From positions 1 through 30,537 of the forward strand of contig JAGPYM010000117.1 of the NCBI GenBank assembly GCA_020736575.1: DNA of 30,537 nucleotides, read 5' to 3'. The notes under the pieces are model-generated. The model had not been told where the DNA came from, searched no databases, and was given only the letters and a program-made list of their open reading frames with translations. The DNA is from Thelonectria olida. Taxonomy: Eukaryota > Ascomycota > Sordariomycetes > Hypocreales > Nectriaceae. Shown piece after piece: positions 1 through 10,500 of the stretch (position 1 is its first letter; each line of letters opens with the position of its first letter). The translations under genes were made by a program, and so were the position numbers.

Positions 1-593
1 TAATTTTAATTAATATTATTATTATATTTAAAATAGTCTCTTATAATAGGTTTAAACTAGATAGCTACAGTTCTTTTTATATAACTATAAGTATATATAA
101 CCCTTCCTTTAGCTAAGGTAAGTTTATATAAGAACTAGTAAAAGTAAGTATTAAAATATATAAAAAAAGGTATAATATTTTTAAAACTTTTATTAAAAGG
201 TTCCAATTAAGGTAGCTTAATTATTTTACTAGGGTTATATCCTCCATCCTATTAAACAGTTAGGGCTTATTATTCTTAGCTTTATATTTAAATATAGAGT
301 TAGTTAATTAAGTTTTAAAATTATTAAATTTTAATAGTAACCTTTATATTATTAAGTAGAGTATTATAAGCTAGGGGCAAGTTATTTAATATAAGGTTAG
401 GAGTATTAGTAAATTAACTTTTAAATATAATTATAATAGTATAGTATTACTTAAGGTAATATAATAACTTTTTAAATAAAAGCTTTTAATATATAATAAT
501 CTAATTAATTTCTAATAGATAAGACTAGAGGGTTTTAGGTTTATATTAGTAAAGAGATTAGGGTATTAAGGTCTAAGTAATATAGTAAGTTAT
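1..593. repeat. AT-rich RIP-type DNA
   Basis: The stretch is almost entirely A/T, with TpA in excess and CpA, TpG and CpG very rare. This is the composition left by repeat-induced point mutation of a repeated sequence. No reading frame of any length survives and I could not assign the original element. It ends abruptly at the GC-rich LTR-like element that starts at 594. Confidence 0.8.
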
Positions 594-787
594 TGACACG
601 GTTCGGCCCCCTGTGGGGCTCAAGCTGGAGCTTAGCTTCTGACCGCCCCGCATTGCGCGGGCCCTGTGCCCTTGCGGCAAAAGGGTAAGTCGAGAATAAC
701 AGACCGAAGGTCTGATCTCTAAGCTGCACCTATAGGGGTCAGGTCCCGGTGCCCACCGGGACCACACATCGGGCCCAGCCCGTGACA
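594..787. mobile_element. Solo LTR-like element, 194 bp, GC-rich, 5-bp target duplication
   Basis: The element begins TGACACGG and ends CCGTGACA, a short imperfect terminal inverted repeat of the TG..CA type found on fungal LTRs. It is flanked on both sides by GTTAT (589-593 and 788-792), a 5-bp target duplication as made by retroviral-type integrases. It contains several hairpins, the best being a perfect 10-bp stem with a 2-nt loop (742-751 with 754-763). Unlike its surroundings it is GC-rich and keeps CpG, CpA and TpG, so it escaped RIP. It has no coding capacity. A short TIR element is the alternative; the 8-bp inverted repeat with a 5-bp duplication favours a solo LTR. Confidence 0.65.
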
Positions 788-1082
788 GTTATTATATTTA
801 GTAATATACTTAAAATAGATAAGTATAATTAAGTTATATTAAAAGCTAAAGAGCTATATTCTATTTAATATACTTAAATAAATATATTTATATATTCAGT
901 GTCCTTTTAGGGATTAATAAAGTTAAGGGATTGGTCTAGGGTTAGATTGTTAGGACTGTTGGTTGGTCCTTGTTAGTCCTTAGACGATATCTTGCATAAG
1001 ATTGTGAAAAGAGTGGGGCTATCTGTGGTTCTGCCGTCCCAGACCGCTTTGGTGGGAGTTAGGTCATGCATGGGCCGTGACA
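788..1082. mobile_element. Possible second, degraded LTR-like end
   Basis: AT-rich DNA changes at about 898 into a mixed-composition stretch that ends CATGGGCCGTGACA-like at 1082, the same CCGTGACA terminus as the element at 594-787. No matching 5' end or target duplication could be found, so the left boundary is unknown. The BTB/POZ relic begins about 20 bp further on, which suggests that an insertion or rearrangement here removed its N-terminal half. Confidence 0.35.
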
Positions 1083-1101
1083 ATAAATAAAGGTCGCTAA
1101 T

Positions 1102-1652
1102 ATGGACGAGTTCGATGTCTCTATTGTTTAACGCATGATATCTTTCCTCTACACAGGGGAGTACTATATCAGCCCCAACTACAACCCGCTTCGGCTTTCT
1201 TCAGCTTTTACTAAGATCGAGGCGAGCAGGTCTTGTTTGGTTCTTCCAGAGGGTTCGGGTACGGTCGAAACGTTACTTTCCCACTTACGTGTCAATGCAA
1301 TTGCCAGCTACTATGATATCCAACGCCTGGCGCGGCTTGCGAACTCAAAGATCTTGTGCATTCTCGAGAAGAGTCAGGATGCAGAGATATTTCCCGTTTT
1401 ATCCAAGAGACGTCAACTTCAACTAGAGATGCCGCCCTCCACTCGAATATCGCTTTGACCACGGCGAATCGCATGGAAGAACTCACTGAGTCCCAAACCT
1501 TTCTAAACATGGAACTGGAACGCACTCTCGCCATGGAAATCCTACGCGCTTGTGGCACACGAATACGTGAGCTCCTGTCTCAGCTGAAGAACGCGCAACG
1601 GTTGCAAGCAAGGGAAACACTGTATCAGAGCAGAAATAGAAGTGCATTCTGA
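1102..1652 (+). pseudogene. Truncated BTB/POZ domain gene relic
   Basis: Translation from about 1102 gives the C-terminal half of a fungal BTB/POZ domain: a FLYTGEY motif (about 1144-1164), then a helix reading HLRVNAIASYYDIQRLARLAN, as in the many fungal proteins of this fold. Three lesions are visible. The N-terminal part of the BTB fold is missing. A TAA stop at 1129-1131 lies just before the RMISFLYTGEY segment. The homologous frame then moves from frame 1 (1135-1370) to frame 3 (about 1356-1652), where a helical tail (NRMEELTESQTF...AMEILRACG) continues. No GT..AG intron explains so short an overlap, so I read it as a frameshift. The upstream LTR-like end at 1082 may mark the truncation. 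Confidence 0.6.
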
Positions 1653-1732
1653 CTATCAGACATGGCGTCGGCCTCTAGCACATACGACAGCCTAACCTGC
1701 CTATGTCTAGGGCGGCTGGAATCCCCGGATTC

Positions 1733-2974
1733 CTATGGTGTTCCTAACCAAACGTCTGACAGGAATTCCTCAATGGTAGTAAACTTACAGTCTGGTAAGA
1801 GTTGATTCCATTCACTTGATGTAATCCAGACTCCCTTTGAAGTACTCAAAAGCAACGCGATAAGAGCTTGTTTGGAGGTGGCATCAATCTGGTCTTGAGG
1901 GATGCAAGGATGACGAAACTGCGGAACCCACGAAGTCTTGATGACTCCGGCCTCTATATCCTCGAAGTGTACCTTCTCAGTCGCAAAAGGTTTGCCTTCC
2001 ATGCTATTGTTAGCGTGCTCCAACTCACAATTTCGCCTATAGGCTTCCAGCGTACCTCGGAGTTTCTCACCAAGCTCCAGAAGCTGACCTATCGTTACTT
2101 TGTTGCCAGTTATGCCGCCGATGACAGGCCATTCCTCTTTATACTCCACCGCTCTAGACACGACACGTGCAAGATCTTGGACCGTTGTGAGAGTTAAAGA
2201 GTCTTCTTCATGGCCGTTCAGCAGGATAGCTCGCCGGTTCTGGAAGTCGATGAACATATTCAATGGCGTCAGGTGTTTGGCCGTCTTAAAGGGCGACGCG
2301 AAATAGTTCAGGAACATCCCTTGCTGGAATAGGGTATATTCCAAAACCTATTAGGCTCCTGTTAACCCTCATGAGAATTCCATCTTAGGGATTTGATCTC
2401 GCCTTTTTCTCTCTGTTTAATTCCTTCAGATACTCGCGCACCTCTGCTTTACCAAGATACATTGGGAGGTCGGTAATGCCAGACCTATTATATGGGTTAG
2501 TTATAGTCTCGGCTGCTCACATTAATCGCTGTAACTTACGCGCCCCATTCGCTTGGAGCAAAACGTTTCACGCCCGCGGCAATAGCGGCATCAATCAGAG
2601 TCTTCTGAGCAATATTCCCTGGGTCCATATGCACCATGATAAATGAGAGGACAGTGTGTACTCCCCGCAGGATCTCGGTCAATTGGTCCAGATCCTCGTA
2701 GTTGACCTTAACCCATGAGACACCTGGTCTAACATCTCCCGGCGGAGCATCCTTGGAAGGGATTAGCACTGCTACGAACAGCTAATAGGAATGCAGATCA
2801 TGTGCTCAACAAACCGTTCTGGACAATATGAGGATGTCGTGCTTCTTTGTAGCGCTGAGGGCGTCGATAACTTCCTGGCCAACCTCTGCGAGGTATTTCA
2901 GCGCGATGCAAAGCGGCAGTTAGGTATCATAGCAGCGTACCCCCCGAGCCGCCAGCGACTGCGATCTTCATCAT
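1733..2974 (-). CDS. NmrA-like / isoflavone-reductase-type NAD(P)-binding protein
   Basis: Exons (reverse strand): 2974-2941, 2885-2815, 2751-2540, 2484-2403, 2347-1733, giving 337 aa, the usual family length. The dinucleotide-binding motif GGSGEVG (residues 8-14) appears only after splicing out a 55-nt intron with a CTAAC branch site. FAPSEWG (99-105) and a downstream Lys (about 118) are hallmarks of the NmrA/isoflavone reductase branch of atypical SDRs. Such proteins either reduce small aromatic or phenolic substrates or sense NAD(P) redox state; which applies here cannot be told. Introns 1-3 are GT..AG (intron 2 uses an AAG acceptor, 12 nt after a CTAAT branch). Intron 4 (2402-2348) needs a GC donor. 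The tandem ATGs at 2974 and 2971 are both possible starts. The gene points away from the SDR downstream on the other strand. Exon joins are inferred; the family call is firm. Confidence 0.82.
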
Positions 2975-3433
2975 TTCACACTATCTCAATATTGAGATAA
3001 TTGGTTCCCAAAATGAAGAGTGACGAGTGGGTGGGGGGTCCGTTGTAGATATGATCAGGGAGCCAAACGAGCATGTGCCTTCTGTAGCTCTTACCTAGCT
3101 AAACCCTGGGGAGGAACATAGAGGCTTTCCCTGGGTAGATATCTATCTGGCCATCATGCATCACACCATGTGAGAGGACTAGGATTCACAAGCTTATTTG
3201 TGAACCATGAAATTTGTCTGATCTTCCACTATAAGTGCTTTAGGGATTTCAATAGCGAAGTATGTCACGAATTTCCCGCCTAGAATCATAAGCGTGTAGG
3301 TGGCGTGAACCTTACTTCGTCAATTCTCCATATCTTATGACCTACTGTGGTCGAGAAACGTCCTCCTCGAAACTGAGTTTTTCTGAATTACACATATCAG
3401 AGTCAGCCTACCCTGGCGACTGTGCCCCGGCGT

Positions 3434-3510
3434 AAGGATGCAATCCATTCAGCTCCGCGCACCTCTAAATCGAATCCACGGACATCTCTGGTTGAGTGGA
3501 TTGCATCCTT
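3434..3510. repeat. 19-bp inverted repeat with 39-bp spacer
   Basis: AAGGATGCAATCCATTCAG at 3434-3452 is matched by the reverse complement of 3492-3510 with 17 of 19 positions identical. The spacer is 39 bp. It could be a remnant of a foldback element or a binding site; nothing decides between these. Confidence 0.6.
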
Positions 3511-4550
3511 GCCCCAGTAACTAGGGGAGAATGCCAGGCCGCTCGATCTAGGTTGGCCGAAAGCTTTGCTGGAAAGCCATAGCCAGCATCGGCCCGTGAC
3601 TGCATCGGCTGTCGCCCTGAGAGGGTTGCAGACGAAACTGTCACCCCAACTGCAAGACCAAATGTCCATGCATCGATTGGTTCATCGCAGAATCATGTGA
3701 TTCCGTGCTGTCTGAATTATCCCTTCGATTGCGTTAAGCCTCCCGCATGTAACTTGCCCCAGTGTTATGATATTCCTACTATTCTCAACTTTTCGCCTTG
3801 ATAATCTCTTATCTGTTATGATATTTGTATAACGGTCGACTTAGGGGCTTAGCGAAGATCAGTGCTAACAAAGGTATCGCCCGAGGGGATAGTTTTTATT
3901 GGTTTTAATCTCTATGAGTGACTGCGAGGGAGGCTCATCATATTCGAGGAGATAGTACCTCTAGATCTTTTGTATTCAATGTAGCTCACCAGGGTCGAAT
4001 GGTTCTTACTGTTACACATGCAGTTCAAGAGCTGACACTAAACAGCTGGCTGTGTGAATGCGCGTGCAGGAATAGGGTTACATCGGCTCAAAAGCAAAGA
4101 TGTCCTTGTGACGGCGCCCAAAACAGTGACCGGCAATGACACACTGGCATTCGAACGACCGAAAAGAAAAAAACTAACTCCAGAAACCGGTGATTTGGAT
4201 CGGGTTTATTAGGAATTATTGGTTGCGAGACCTTCTCTGCCGCCATCCAGTTTCACCGAATCTACATTCCGGGACTTTAAGCGAAAGAACAAAACCAAGT
4301 CGGGGGCGGTATCATATGTAACGCCATTCCAATAATTGCCGGTACTGCAGACGGAGGATAATGCAATAATATCTTATATACTTTGTGCTTTATAACGGCT
4401 CTGCCTGCCGCATGGTCTATCAGCTAGCGAGGACAATTATTACGAATCTTTAAGTGGTTTATTAAGTTTTGCAGCATAAAGCTTCAGTCATATGATTAGA
4501 ATAAGAGTAGTATTCTTTTATAGCATATTTTTTGCCACCTTAGTCTTATT

Positions 4551-4558
4551 TATATAAG
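4551..4558 (+). promoter_or_regulatory. Candidate TATA box of the SDR gene
   Basis: TATATAAG lies about 260 bp upstream of the SDR start codon and is followed by a CT-rich tract (about 4560-4620), a common fungal core-promoter arrangement. Assignment is by position only. Confidence 0.35.
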
Positions 4559-4814
4559 AACCCTTCTCTACTATCTAAAAGACTTATTTCTTACTTTCTC
4601 CTCCTTTTAATAGTTCTATCCAAACATCTAACTACGCCCATAACATCTTCTTTCCCATTAGTATTAACGTTTATCTATTCGACCTAGTTAAGTCGCCGTA
4701 ACATCCATTATAGCAGCGCCGCAAATCGTCTCCTGTCTGCTAAGAAACAATGCACTAAAGAATCCCGTCGGCTAGAAAATCTGCACCACTATCAAATCGC
4801 TGGAAATTTTAACC

Positions 4815-5714
4815 ATGTCGGACCTGAAGCCATTTGCAGGGAAGGTCATCCTAATCACGGGCGCTGCGCGTGGCATCGGCCTAGCGACGGCACGGTACCT
4901 CGCCGCGCGGGGCGCGACAATCTCGTTGGCCGACGTACTAAAGCCGGAGCTGGAGAAGGCGGAGGCGGACATTGCTAAGGACTTCCCTGGCACCAGCATT
5001 CTGCACGTGCTTGTGGATGTGAGAAGGAAGGAGGCTGTGGATAGCTGGATAAGGAATTCCAAGGAGTTGTTTGGTAGGATCGATGGATGCGTTAATAATG
5101 CTGGTACGTCTTGGTTGCCTGGCATAAAATCTGCGCGATGCTTGATGGGCGTAAAGTGGGAAAACTGATATTTTATTTTTAGGTATCAGCGGCACAGCAA
5201 AGGCTGTCGCAGAACTCACGGACGAGGAATGGCAGCTGGTGCTCGACGTTAACCTAACGGGTGTGTTTAACTGCCTCCGTGCCGAGATCCCCGCCATGGA
5301 GGATTGTGGCAGCATCGTCAACGTATCAAGCACGTTCGGTCTACATGGCGCGGCAACCCTAGCACCATACGTCACGTCTAAACACGGCGTTCTGGGTCTG
5401 ACGAAGTGTGCGGCTAAGGAGGTCGCTTCAAGGGGTATTCGAGTTAATGCTATTTGCCCGTAGGTCTTGGGTGCTTATGATTAAGGTGCCTCTGTTAACA
5501 AATTGAACCTAGCGGTGCTGTTGATACACCCATGATTCGAGAGGCCATCGACAAGATCAAGTCCATGAGCCTGGCGCCCGAAGATCTCCCTCAACTGTTC
5601 AAGAGGTACAGCAAGCCCCAGGAGATTGCGGCGCTCATCGCGTACCTACTAGGTGACGAGAGCAAGTTCACGACCAGTTCCGCATTTTCTATAGATGGTG
5701 GCTGGTCGGCTTGA
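4815..5714 (+). CDS. Classical short-chain dehydrogenase/reductase
   Basis: Exons 4815-5103, 5183-5459 and 5513-5714 give 255 aa, the standard classical SDR length. Motifs in order: TGAARGIG cofactor loop (15-22), Asp40 at the end of strand beta-2 (usually favours NAD(H) over NADP(H)), NNAG (94-97), structural Asn120, Ser145/146 in VSSTFG, and the YxxxK pair Tyr159/Lys163, so the Asn-Ser-Tyr-Lys tetrad is complete. The C terminus ends DGGWSA, typical of 3-oxoacyl-reductase/glucose-dehydrogenase-like SDRs. Intron 1 (5104-5182, 79 nt) splits the Gly of NNAG; intron 2 (5460-5512, 53 nt) follows AICP. No signal peptide or membrane segment, so a soluble cytosolic oxidoreductase; the substrate is unknown. 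The neighbouring NmrA-like and DHA2 genes suggest detoxification or small-molecule tailoring, by inference. Confidence 0.92.
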
Positions 5715-7025
5715 GATCGAAATGGGCAGGAAAGACGGGGAGCTCCTAGTCCAATTATATTGATATTGCAAAGACAAGGAGCCCATAGGCTTGCAATTAT
5801 GTGTAGCACTGATTCCTCCGATGAAATCGCTCCAATTGCGGGTGTCCGACGGACAGGATCAAGGGAGTTTTCGTCTCTCTGTGGGAGGGTGACGCCACGT
5901 GACTCAACGCAGACAGGCCAGGTTAGGGCAACAGGACCCAGGCACCGCTGAGTAGTCCGCTTGACCGTGCAGTTCTTCCTGATTATTGCGGCAGCCTCTA
6001 TACAAATAGGTTTTGTTAGCATATTATGGCGACCTTTAGCGGCAGTCAAGATTAATAGTGTATCACTCAGGAAGGAACGAGAGCATTATTGGAGCTCAGT
6101 CGGGCTTTTGGGGTCAGGGATGGAGTGGTGTCCCATTGAAGAGGTGACATGGCGAGACTGAGCGGCGTGGTTGGATTGGTGTCACACTTGTGGCGCTTTT
6201 CATGTGATAAGAATCACAAAGACTGAGGCGCGTAAAGCAAGTAACCTTGTCGCTTGCTCGAAATTATTGCGGCTGGAGTAAGTGTAAGAGAAGTCATGCT
6301 TAGTACCAAAAGGGACGGGGAATTCCGAGAGCACAGCATGGGAGGCTCCGATTCTCATCGGGATTGCCTTCAGCTCAAGTCACTCCAGGCGAGGAACATC
6401 ACTCTCTTATGCTCTTACATTCCCTCTAGTAGCACGGTCGGGCTTTGTGAGCGAACTTCTGCGGCAAGTGCCGAGCTTTCTAATCAACTGCTTCCGATGT
6501 CAGCTTTACGCATTGAATCGGAGGAATCGGGTAATCAAGAGGGGAAATGGCGTTCACGTATTCACTGCCTTTTTGTTGGTTAGTTATTGCGGACACGTCA
6601 CCCACAGTCATACCAAGCCACATTCTGGGTGGTTGGCTGCTGGTTCTCTACACTTGCACGTCGTCCACCACACAGCATCTTCATTAATGTTTGTGTAATG
6701 CGCGCAACCCCACGAGGACCCCCCTTAAGGAAAATCACATGTAATCACAGCTGTGGTACTCCGTATATATGCCAGTCTTGCGCACCTTCATAGTGGTTTG
6801 TGTAATGTACACTGTCTCACAAAACCCCTCCCAGAGGTAAATCCCATGTGGCGATACCCGTACTACACAGGCTTAATGATAGTTTGAACGTTAAGGGGTG
6901 TCAAGTCAGGAATTTGAGGACGTAAAGAGCTGCGATGCTCGCATGAGAGTCAACAATGGTGTGGTAGCTGAGACTCGTCCATTCCTTTGCACGTGTTAAC
7001 ATAGCTTGCTTAAGAGCAACCAAGG
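5715..7025. other. Intergenic region without supported genes
   Basis: Between the SDR and the DHA2 exporter there are only short overlapping open frames in several registers, none recognisable. Base composition is ordinary, so this is not RIP DNA. A CACGTG core sits at about 5896-5901 and a GATAAG core at about 6207-6212, both possible regulator sites. Two imperfect copies of a roughly 55-bp segment start near 6688 and 6793, both containing TTTGTGTAATG. Confidence 0.5.
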
Positions 7026-7033
7026 TATATAAA
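7026..7033 (+). promoter_or_regulatory. Candidate TATA box of the DHA2 exporter gene
   Basis: TATATAAA lies about 130 bp upstream of the ATG at 7162, a normal distance for a fungal promoter. The ATG itself has a good context (CACCATGA). Confidence 0.45.
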
Positions 7034-7161
7034 GCATCAAGCAGCTTCATATTGTGGCAATTGAGTGCATTAGCGTCGCTCTTCTAATTCTTATCCTCTC
7101 CACTTCAAATATCCCGTATTGAACAGCGCGCCTATCTCCTCTTGGATTCAACGCGTGCACC

Positions 7162-9306
7162 ATGAGATCGGAAGCCGATACACCTCCTTCCAATATAGAG
7201 AAGGAACCCATTCTTGCCTCTTCTCCCAGCCACTCTACCGTAATAAATGAGAGTGCTGTACCCAAAAATCGAATTGATTACGTCGCGAGGGAGGAGAAAG
7301 ACGCAAGTATTGGCGGCCCAACGAACGAAACCATCACCAATGGCGACAACGCCACTAACAACATACAATGCGAGTATCCGACAGGCCTTCGTATGTTCTT
7401 CGTGACGACTTCCATGGTTCTAAGCGTCTTTCTCGTCGTCCTCGACATGACCATCGTGGCCACAGCCATACCCAAAATCACTGACGAATTCCGCAAACTG
7501 AACGACATCTCTTGGTATGGTTCGGCCTTTTTCATGTGTGTTGCTGCCTTCCAGTCAACATGTGAGCATCTCGGATTCCATCTTTTTCATCATTTTGACA
7601 ACAGAACACCGCTTGCGGCCTATACTAACTACGAACAGGGGGGAAGGTATATAAATACTTTCGACTTAAGATCGGCTTTTTGATATCGATTCTCATATTC
7701 GAGATCGGCTCTCTCATCTGTGGAGTCGCTCCAAGTAGCGCAGTGCTAATCGTAGGCCGTGCCATTGCCGGCGTTGGAAGCGCGGGCATTTCTTCGGGGG
7801 CTTACACCATTGTCGGCTTCAGCGCTCGCCCAGCAAGACGTCCGATCCTCACTGCCATTCTGGGGGCAACTTACGGCGTGGCTGCAGTTGTAGCGCCATT
7901 GATAGGTTGGTCCGTTTGCTTATTATATAGTCTTTATCTTGCGAAACTTGAAAGGGCACTTGGGAGCTGATCTTCACAAACCAGGTGGTGCATTCACCGA
8001 TTACGTAAGTTGGCGATGGTGCTTCTACATTAATCTACCAATTGGAGGCATCTCGGTTGCCATCATACTCTTGTACTTTTCTACACCACCTCAGGCCATT
8101 CCGGCCTCTGCGTCGCCCCGAGAGAAGTTCCTACAAATGGATCCTCTAGGCACGGTTCTGGTCATGGGAGCCACTATATCACTCCTTCTGGCTTTTCAAT
8201 GGGCAGGTGTCAAATATCCCTGGGATTCCAGCCAAGTGATTGGACTCTTTGTGGGCGCTGTGCTCATACTGGGGGCATTTGTGGTGCTCGAATGGTCCCA
8301 AGGTGAACGATCAATGATGGCACCTCGTCTAATAAAGGACCGGACGCTCTACATTTCATCTATCTTTGCCTTCTTTTTTGCTGGCTCATATTTTATTCTG
8401 ATCTACTATCTCCCCATATACTTTCAGTCAGTCGATAATGTCTCGCCCACAATGTCTGGAGTTCGCAACATACCACTTATTCTTGGGGTGAGTATTGGTA
8501 CTATCACGTCAGGCATTTTAATCTCAAAAACTGGGATCTACACGCCTATTTTAATCGTTAGCGCAGCGGTTGCAACAGTTGCAGCAGGTCTGATCTACAC
8601 TTTCGACATTGGAACTAGCAGTAGTAAATGGATTGGCTATCAGGTCCTCGCTGGACTTGCATGGGGTTCGGGATTCCAAGTTCCCATGATCGCCACTCAG
8701 GGGACATCACGTATGTCTGACTTATCTTCAAAGACTGCTATACTACTGTGTAAGTCCATAATTCTCTTCTTGAAATACCCTTTCTTATCACATCGAACTT
8801 AAGATTAACCACTTGAGATAGTTTTCCTAACAGGAGGAGGCGCTTTCCTTGTAGGTAAGCATACCCTTCGTTCCATTTCTCTATATTGTTAGGCAATCTG
8901 CTGCGGTGGGAGGAGGAAACTACGAACCTGCTAGAGAGTCAATCAGTCTCGGGGTTGACTAAAAAGACATTGGATACTCCGGTAACATAGCCCTATTCAA
9001 GATCTCCTCCACTAACTATGGGTTTTTATAGCCTCTGCCCAAGCCGGGTTTGTTCAAACGATGCTGAACCAGATGCATAAGACGGCGCCCCAAGTCTCGC
9101 AGTCCCAGCTTATCCGCACTGGTGCAACAGATATCCGGCATGTTTTTAACGCAACTGAGATTCCATTTGTCATTCAGGCGTATATGGACGGGCTGAAAGT
9201 CGCGTTTGCACTTGTGATTGCTTCAGCTGGCATCGCATTGATTGTTAGTTTGGGGTCAAAATGGAAGAGGTTAGATATAGAAAGCTTGACGGGTATTGAG
9301 TCTTAG
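7162..9306 (+). CDS. MFS exporter, DHA2 (14-TM drug:H+ antiporter) family
   Basis: Exons 7162-7561, 7639-7905, 7985-8749, 8822-8854 and 9032-9306 join to 579 aa, typical of fungal 14-helix DHA2 transporters. After a hydrophilic N-terminal tail of about 75 residues come [11 protein letters not shown] (94-104, TM1 signature), [11 protein letters not shown] (173-183, motif B) and [16 protein letters not shown] (209-224, antiporter motif C, the exporter hallmark). Many further hydrophobic helices follow, ending in KWKR in the cytosolic tail. All introns are GT..AG, with CTAAC branch sites visible in introns 1 and 4. The 33-nt exon 4 and the 177-nt intron 4 are unusual, but the frame is kept across all joins. 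Role: proton-driven efflux of toxic or secondary compounds across the plasma membrane; the substrate is not predictable. It lies downstream of the SDR in the same direction. Confidence 0.9.
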
Positions 9307-10500
9307 GATTTTCTATAAGAAATAATTAACTATAAAGAAATTGAATTTCTAGTTTTATTTATTAAAATAATTTAAAAGAATTAATAAAAGTTTATTAAAT
9401 AATTTTAAATAATTTTAACCAATTATATATAATTAGTAAAAGAGTTATTTAATATATATTAAACTTTAGCTTTATATTTATTATTTATTAAAATAAGCTT
9501 TATATTAATATATAATAAAGTATAATATAAATAAAGTCTAGCTTTATATTTATTTTAATATGCCTTTTTATAAAATATAAAATTAGTTTTAAAATAATAA
9601 TTTTTATTAAATAGATTATATTTATTTAATTAAAAAGCTTAAAAAGTATTTTATATAATTATAACTTTTTAATATTTTTATATTAGTTAATATATATATT
9701 ATTAAAAGTAATATATAAAATTAATTTATTCTTTTAAACTATTATATTTTAATTAAAAGATTAAATATATAAGAAAATAATTTTAAATTTATTAATAGAA
9801 AAGTTAGCTAGTTTTATTAGTTTATTAATTTAATATAAAATAATAAGCTTATTAAAAATAACTACTTATTTTTTAAAAAAATATAAAAGTATAACTTAAA
9901 ACTATATTTATAGTTAGTAATTTTTATTATTATATAAACTTTTTAATATATTTTACTATTTAATTACTTTATTTTATTTTTATTAGTTTAAATACTTTTA
10001 AACCTATTTTAACTTTTTTTATACTTTTCTTTTTTATTTAATCTTTTTAGCTTCCCCCTTACTTTTTTAACTATTATATTTATTTAATTGACTTTGTATT
10101 TTTAAATTTTCCTTTATAACCTTTTAAATAACTATTTAATAAGTAAACTAATATTGTATTTTTAACAATATATATTTATATTAATTTATTTTAAATATAG
10201 TTTATTTTATAAATACTTTTATTTTAAAACTAATTATAACTTTTATTAAAAAGCTTATTATAATAAAAGTAATATTAAAATTTATTTTAAATTAACTTTT
10301 ATTTTATATTTAAATTATTAGCTTTTTAATTATAATATTATTTTATTTTTTACTTAAGTTTATACTTATTAAAATAGTTAAATAAGCTTTAAAATTAATT
10401 TTTTAATTAAAATAATAATTATTAAATATAATTATATTAAAAGTTTATATATTAAATATTATTATATATAGTTATAATATATTTTTTTAAAAAAAAGGGA
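9307..10500. repeat. AT-rich RIP-type block
   Basis: About 1.2 kb immediately after the exporter stop codon is over 85 percent A/T by eye, lacks CpG and has few CpA or TpG. No long frame and no recognisable domain remain. It starts within a few bases of the gene end, so the exporter's 3' UTR probably runs into it. It separates the exporter from the sugar transporter. Confidence 0.75.

Larger units (their letters stand above)
2975..4814. other. Intergenic region, divergent between NmrA-like and SDR genes
   Basis: This 1.84-kb stretch lies between divergently transcribed genes and must hold both promoters. No gene is supported. An open frame of 88 codons on the minus strand (3669-3403) matches nothing I recognise and overlaps a 19-bp inverted repeat (3434-3452 with 3492-3510). 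A 73-codon plus-strand frame at 3918-4139 looks like chance. From 4440 the sequence becomes AT-rich and then CT-rich, as expected of the SDR promoter. Confidence 0.6.

Noticed and set aside
742..763. Hairpin considered as a bacterial-type terminator, or part of a CRISPR repeat
   Set aside because: The genome is a eukaryotic fungus; there are no spaced repeats and no CRISPR-like array anywhere in the window.
541..767. Two minus-strand open frames of 62-64 codons
   Set aside because: They lie within the GC-rich LTR-like element and exist only because of its composition; no homology is recognisable.
3918..4139. 73-codon plus-strand frame
   Set aside because: No domain, no start context and no promoter; frames of this length are expected by chance in normal-composition DNA.
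5591..6049. 152-codon minus-strand frame overlapping the end of the SDR
   Set aside because: It is largely antisense to a conserved SDR exon and has no recognisable content.
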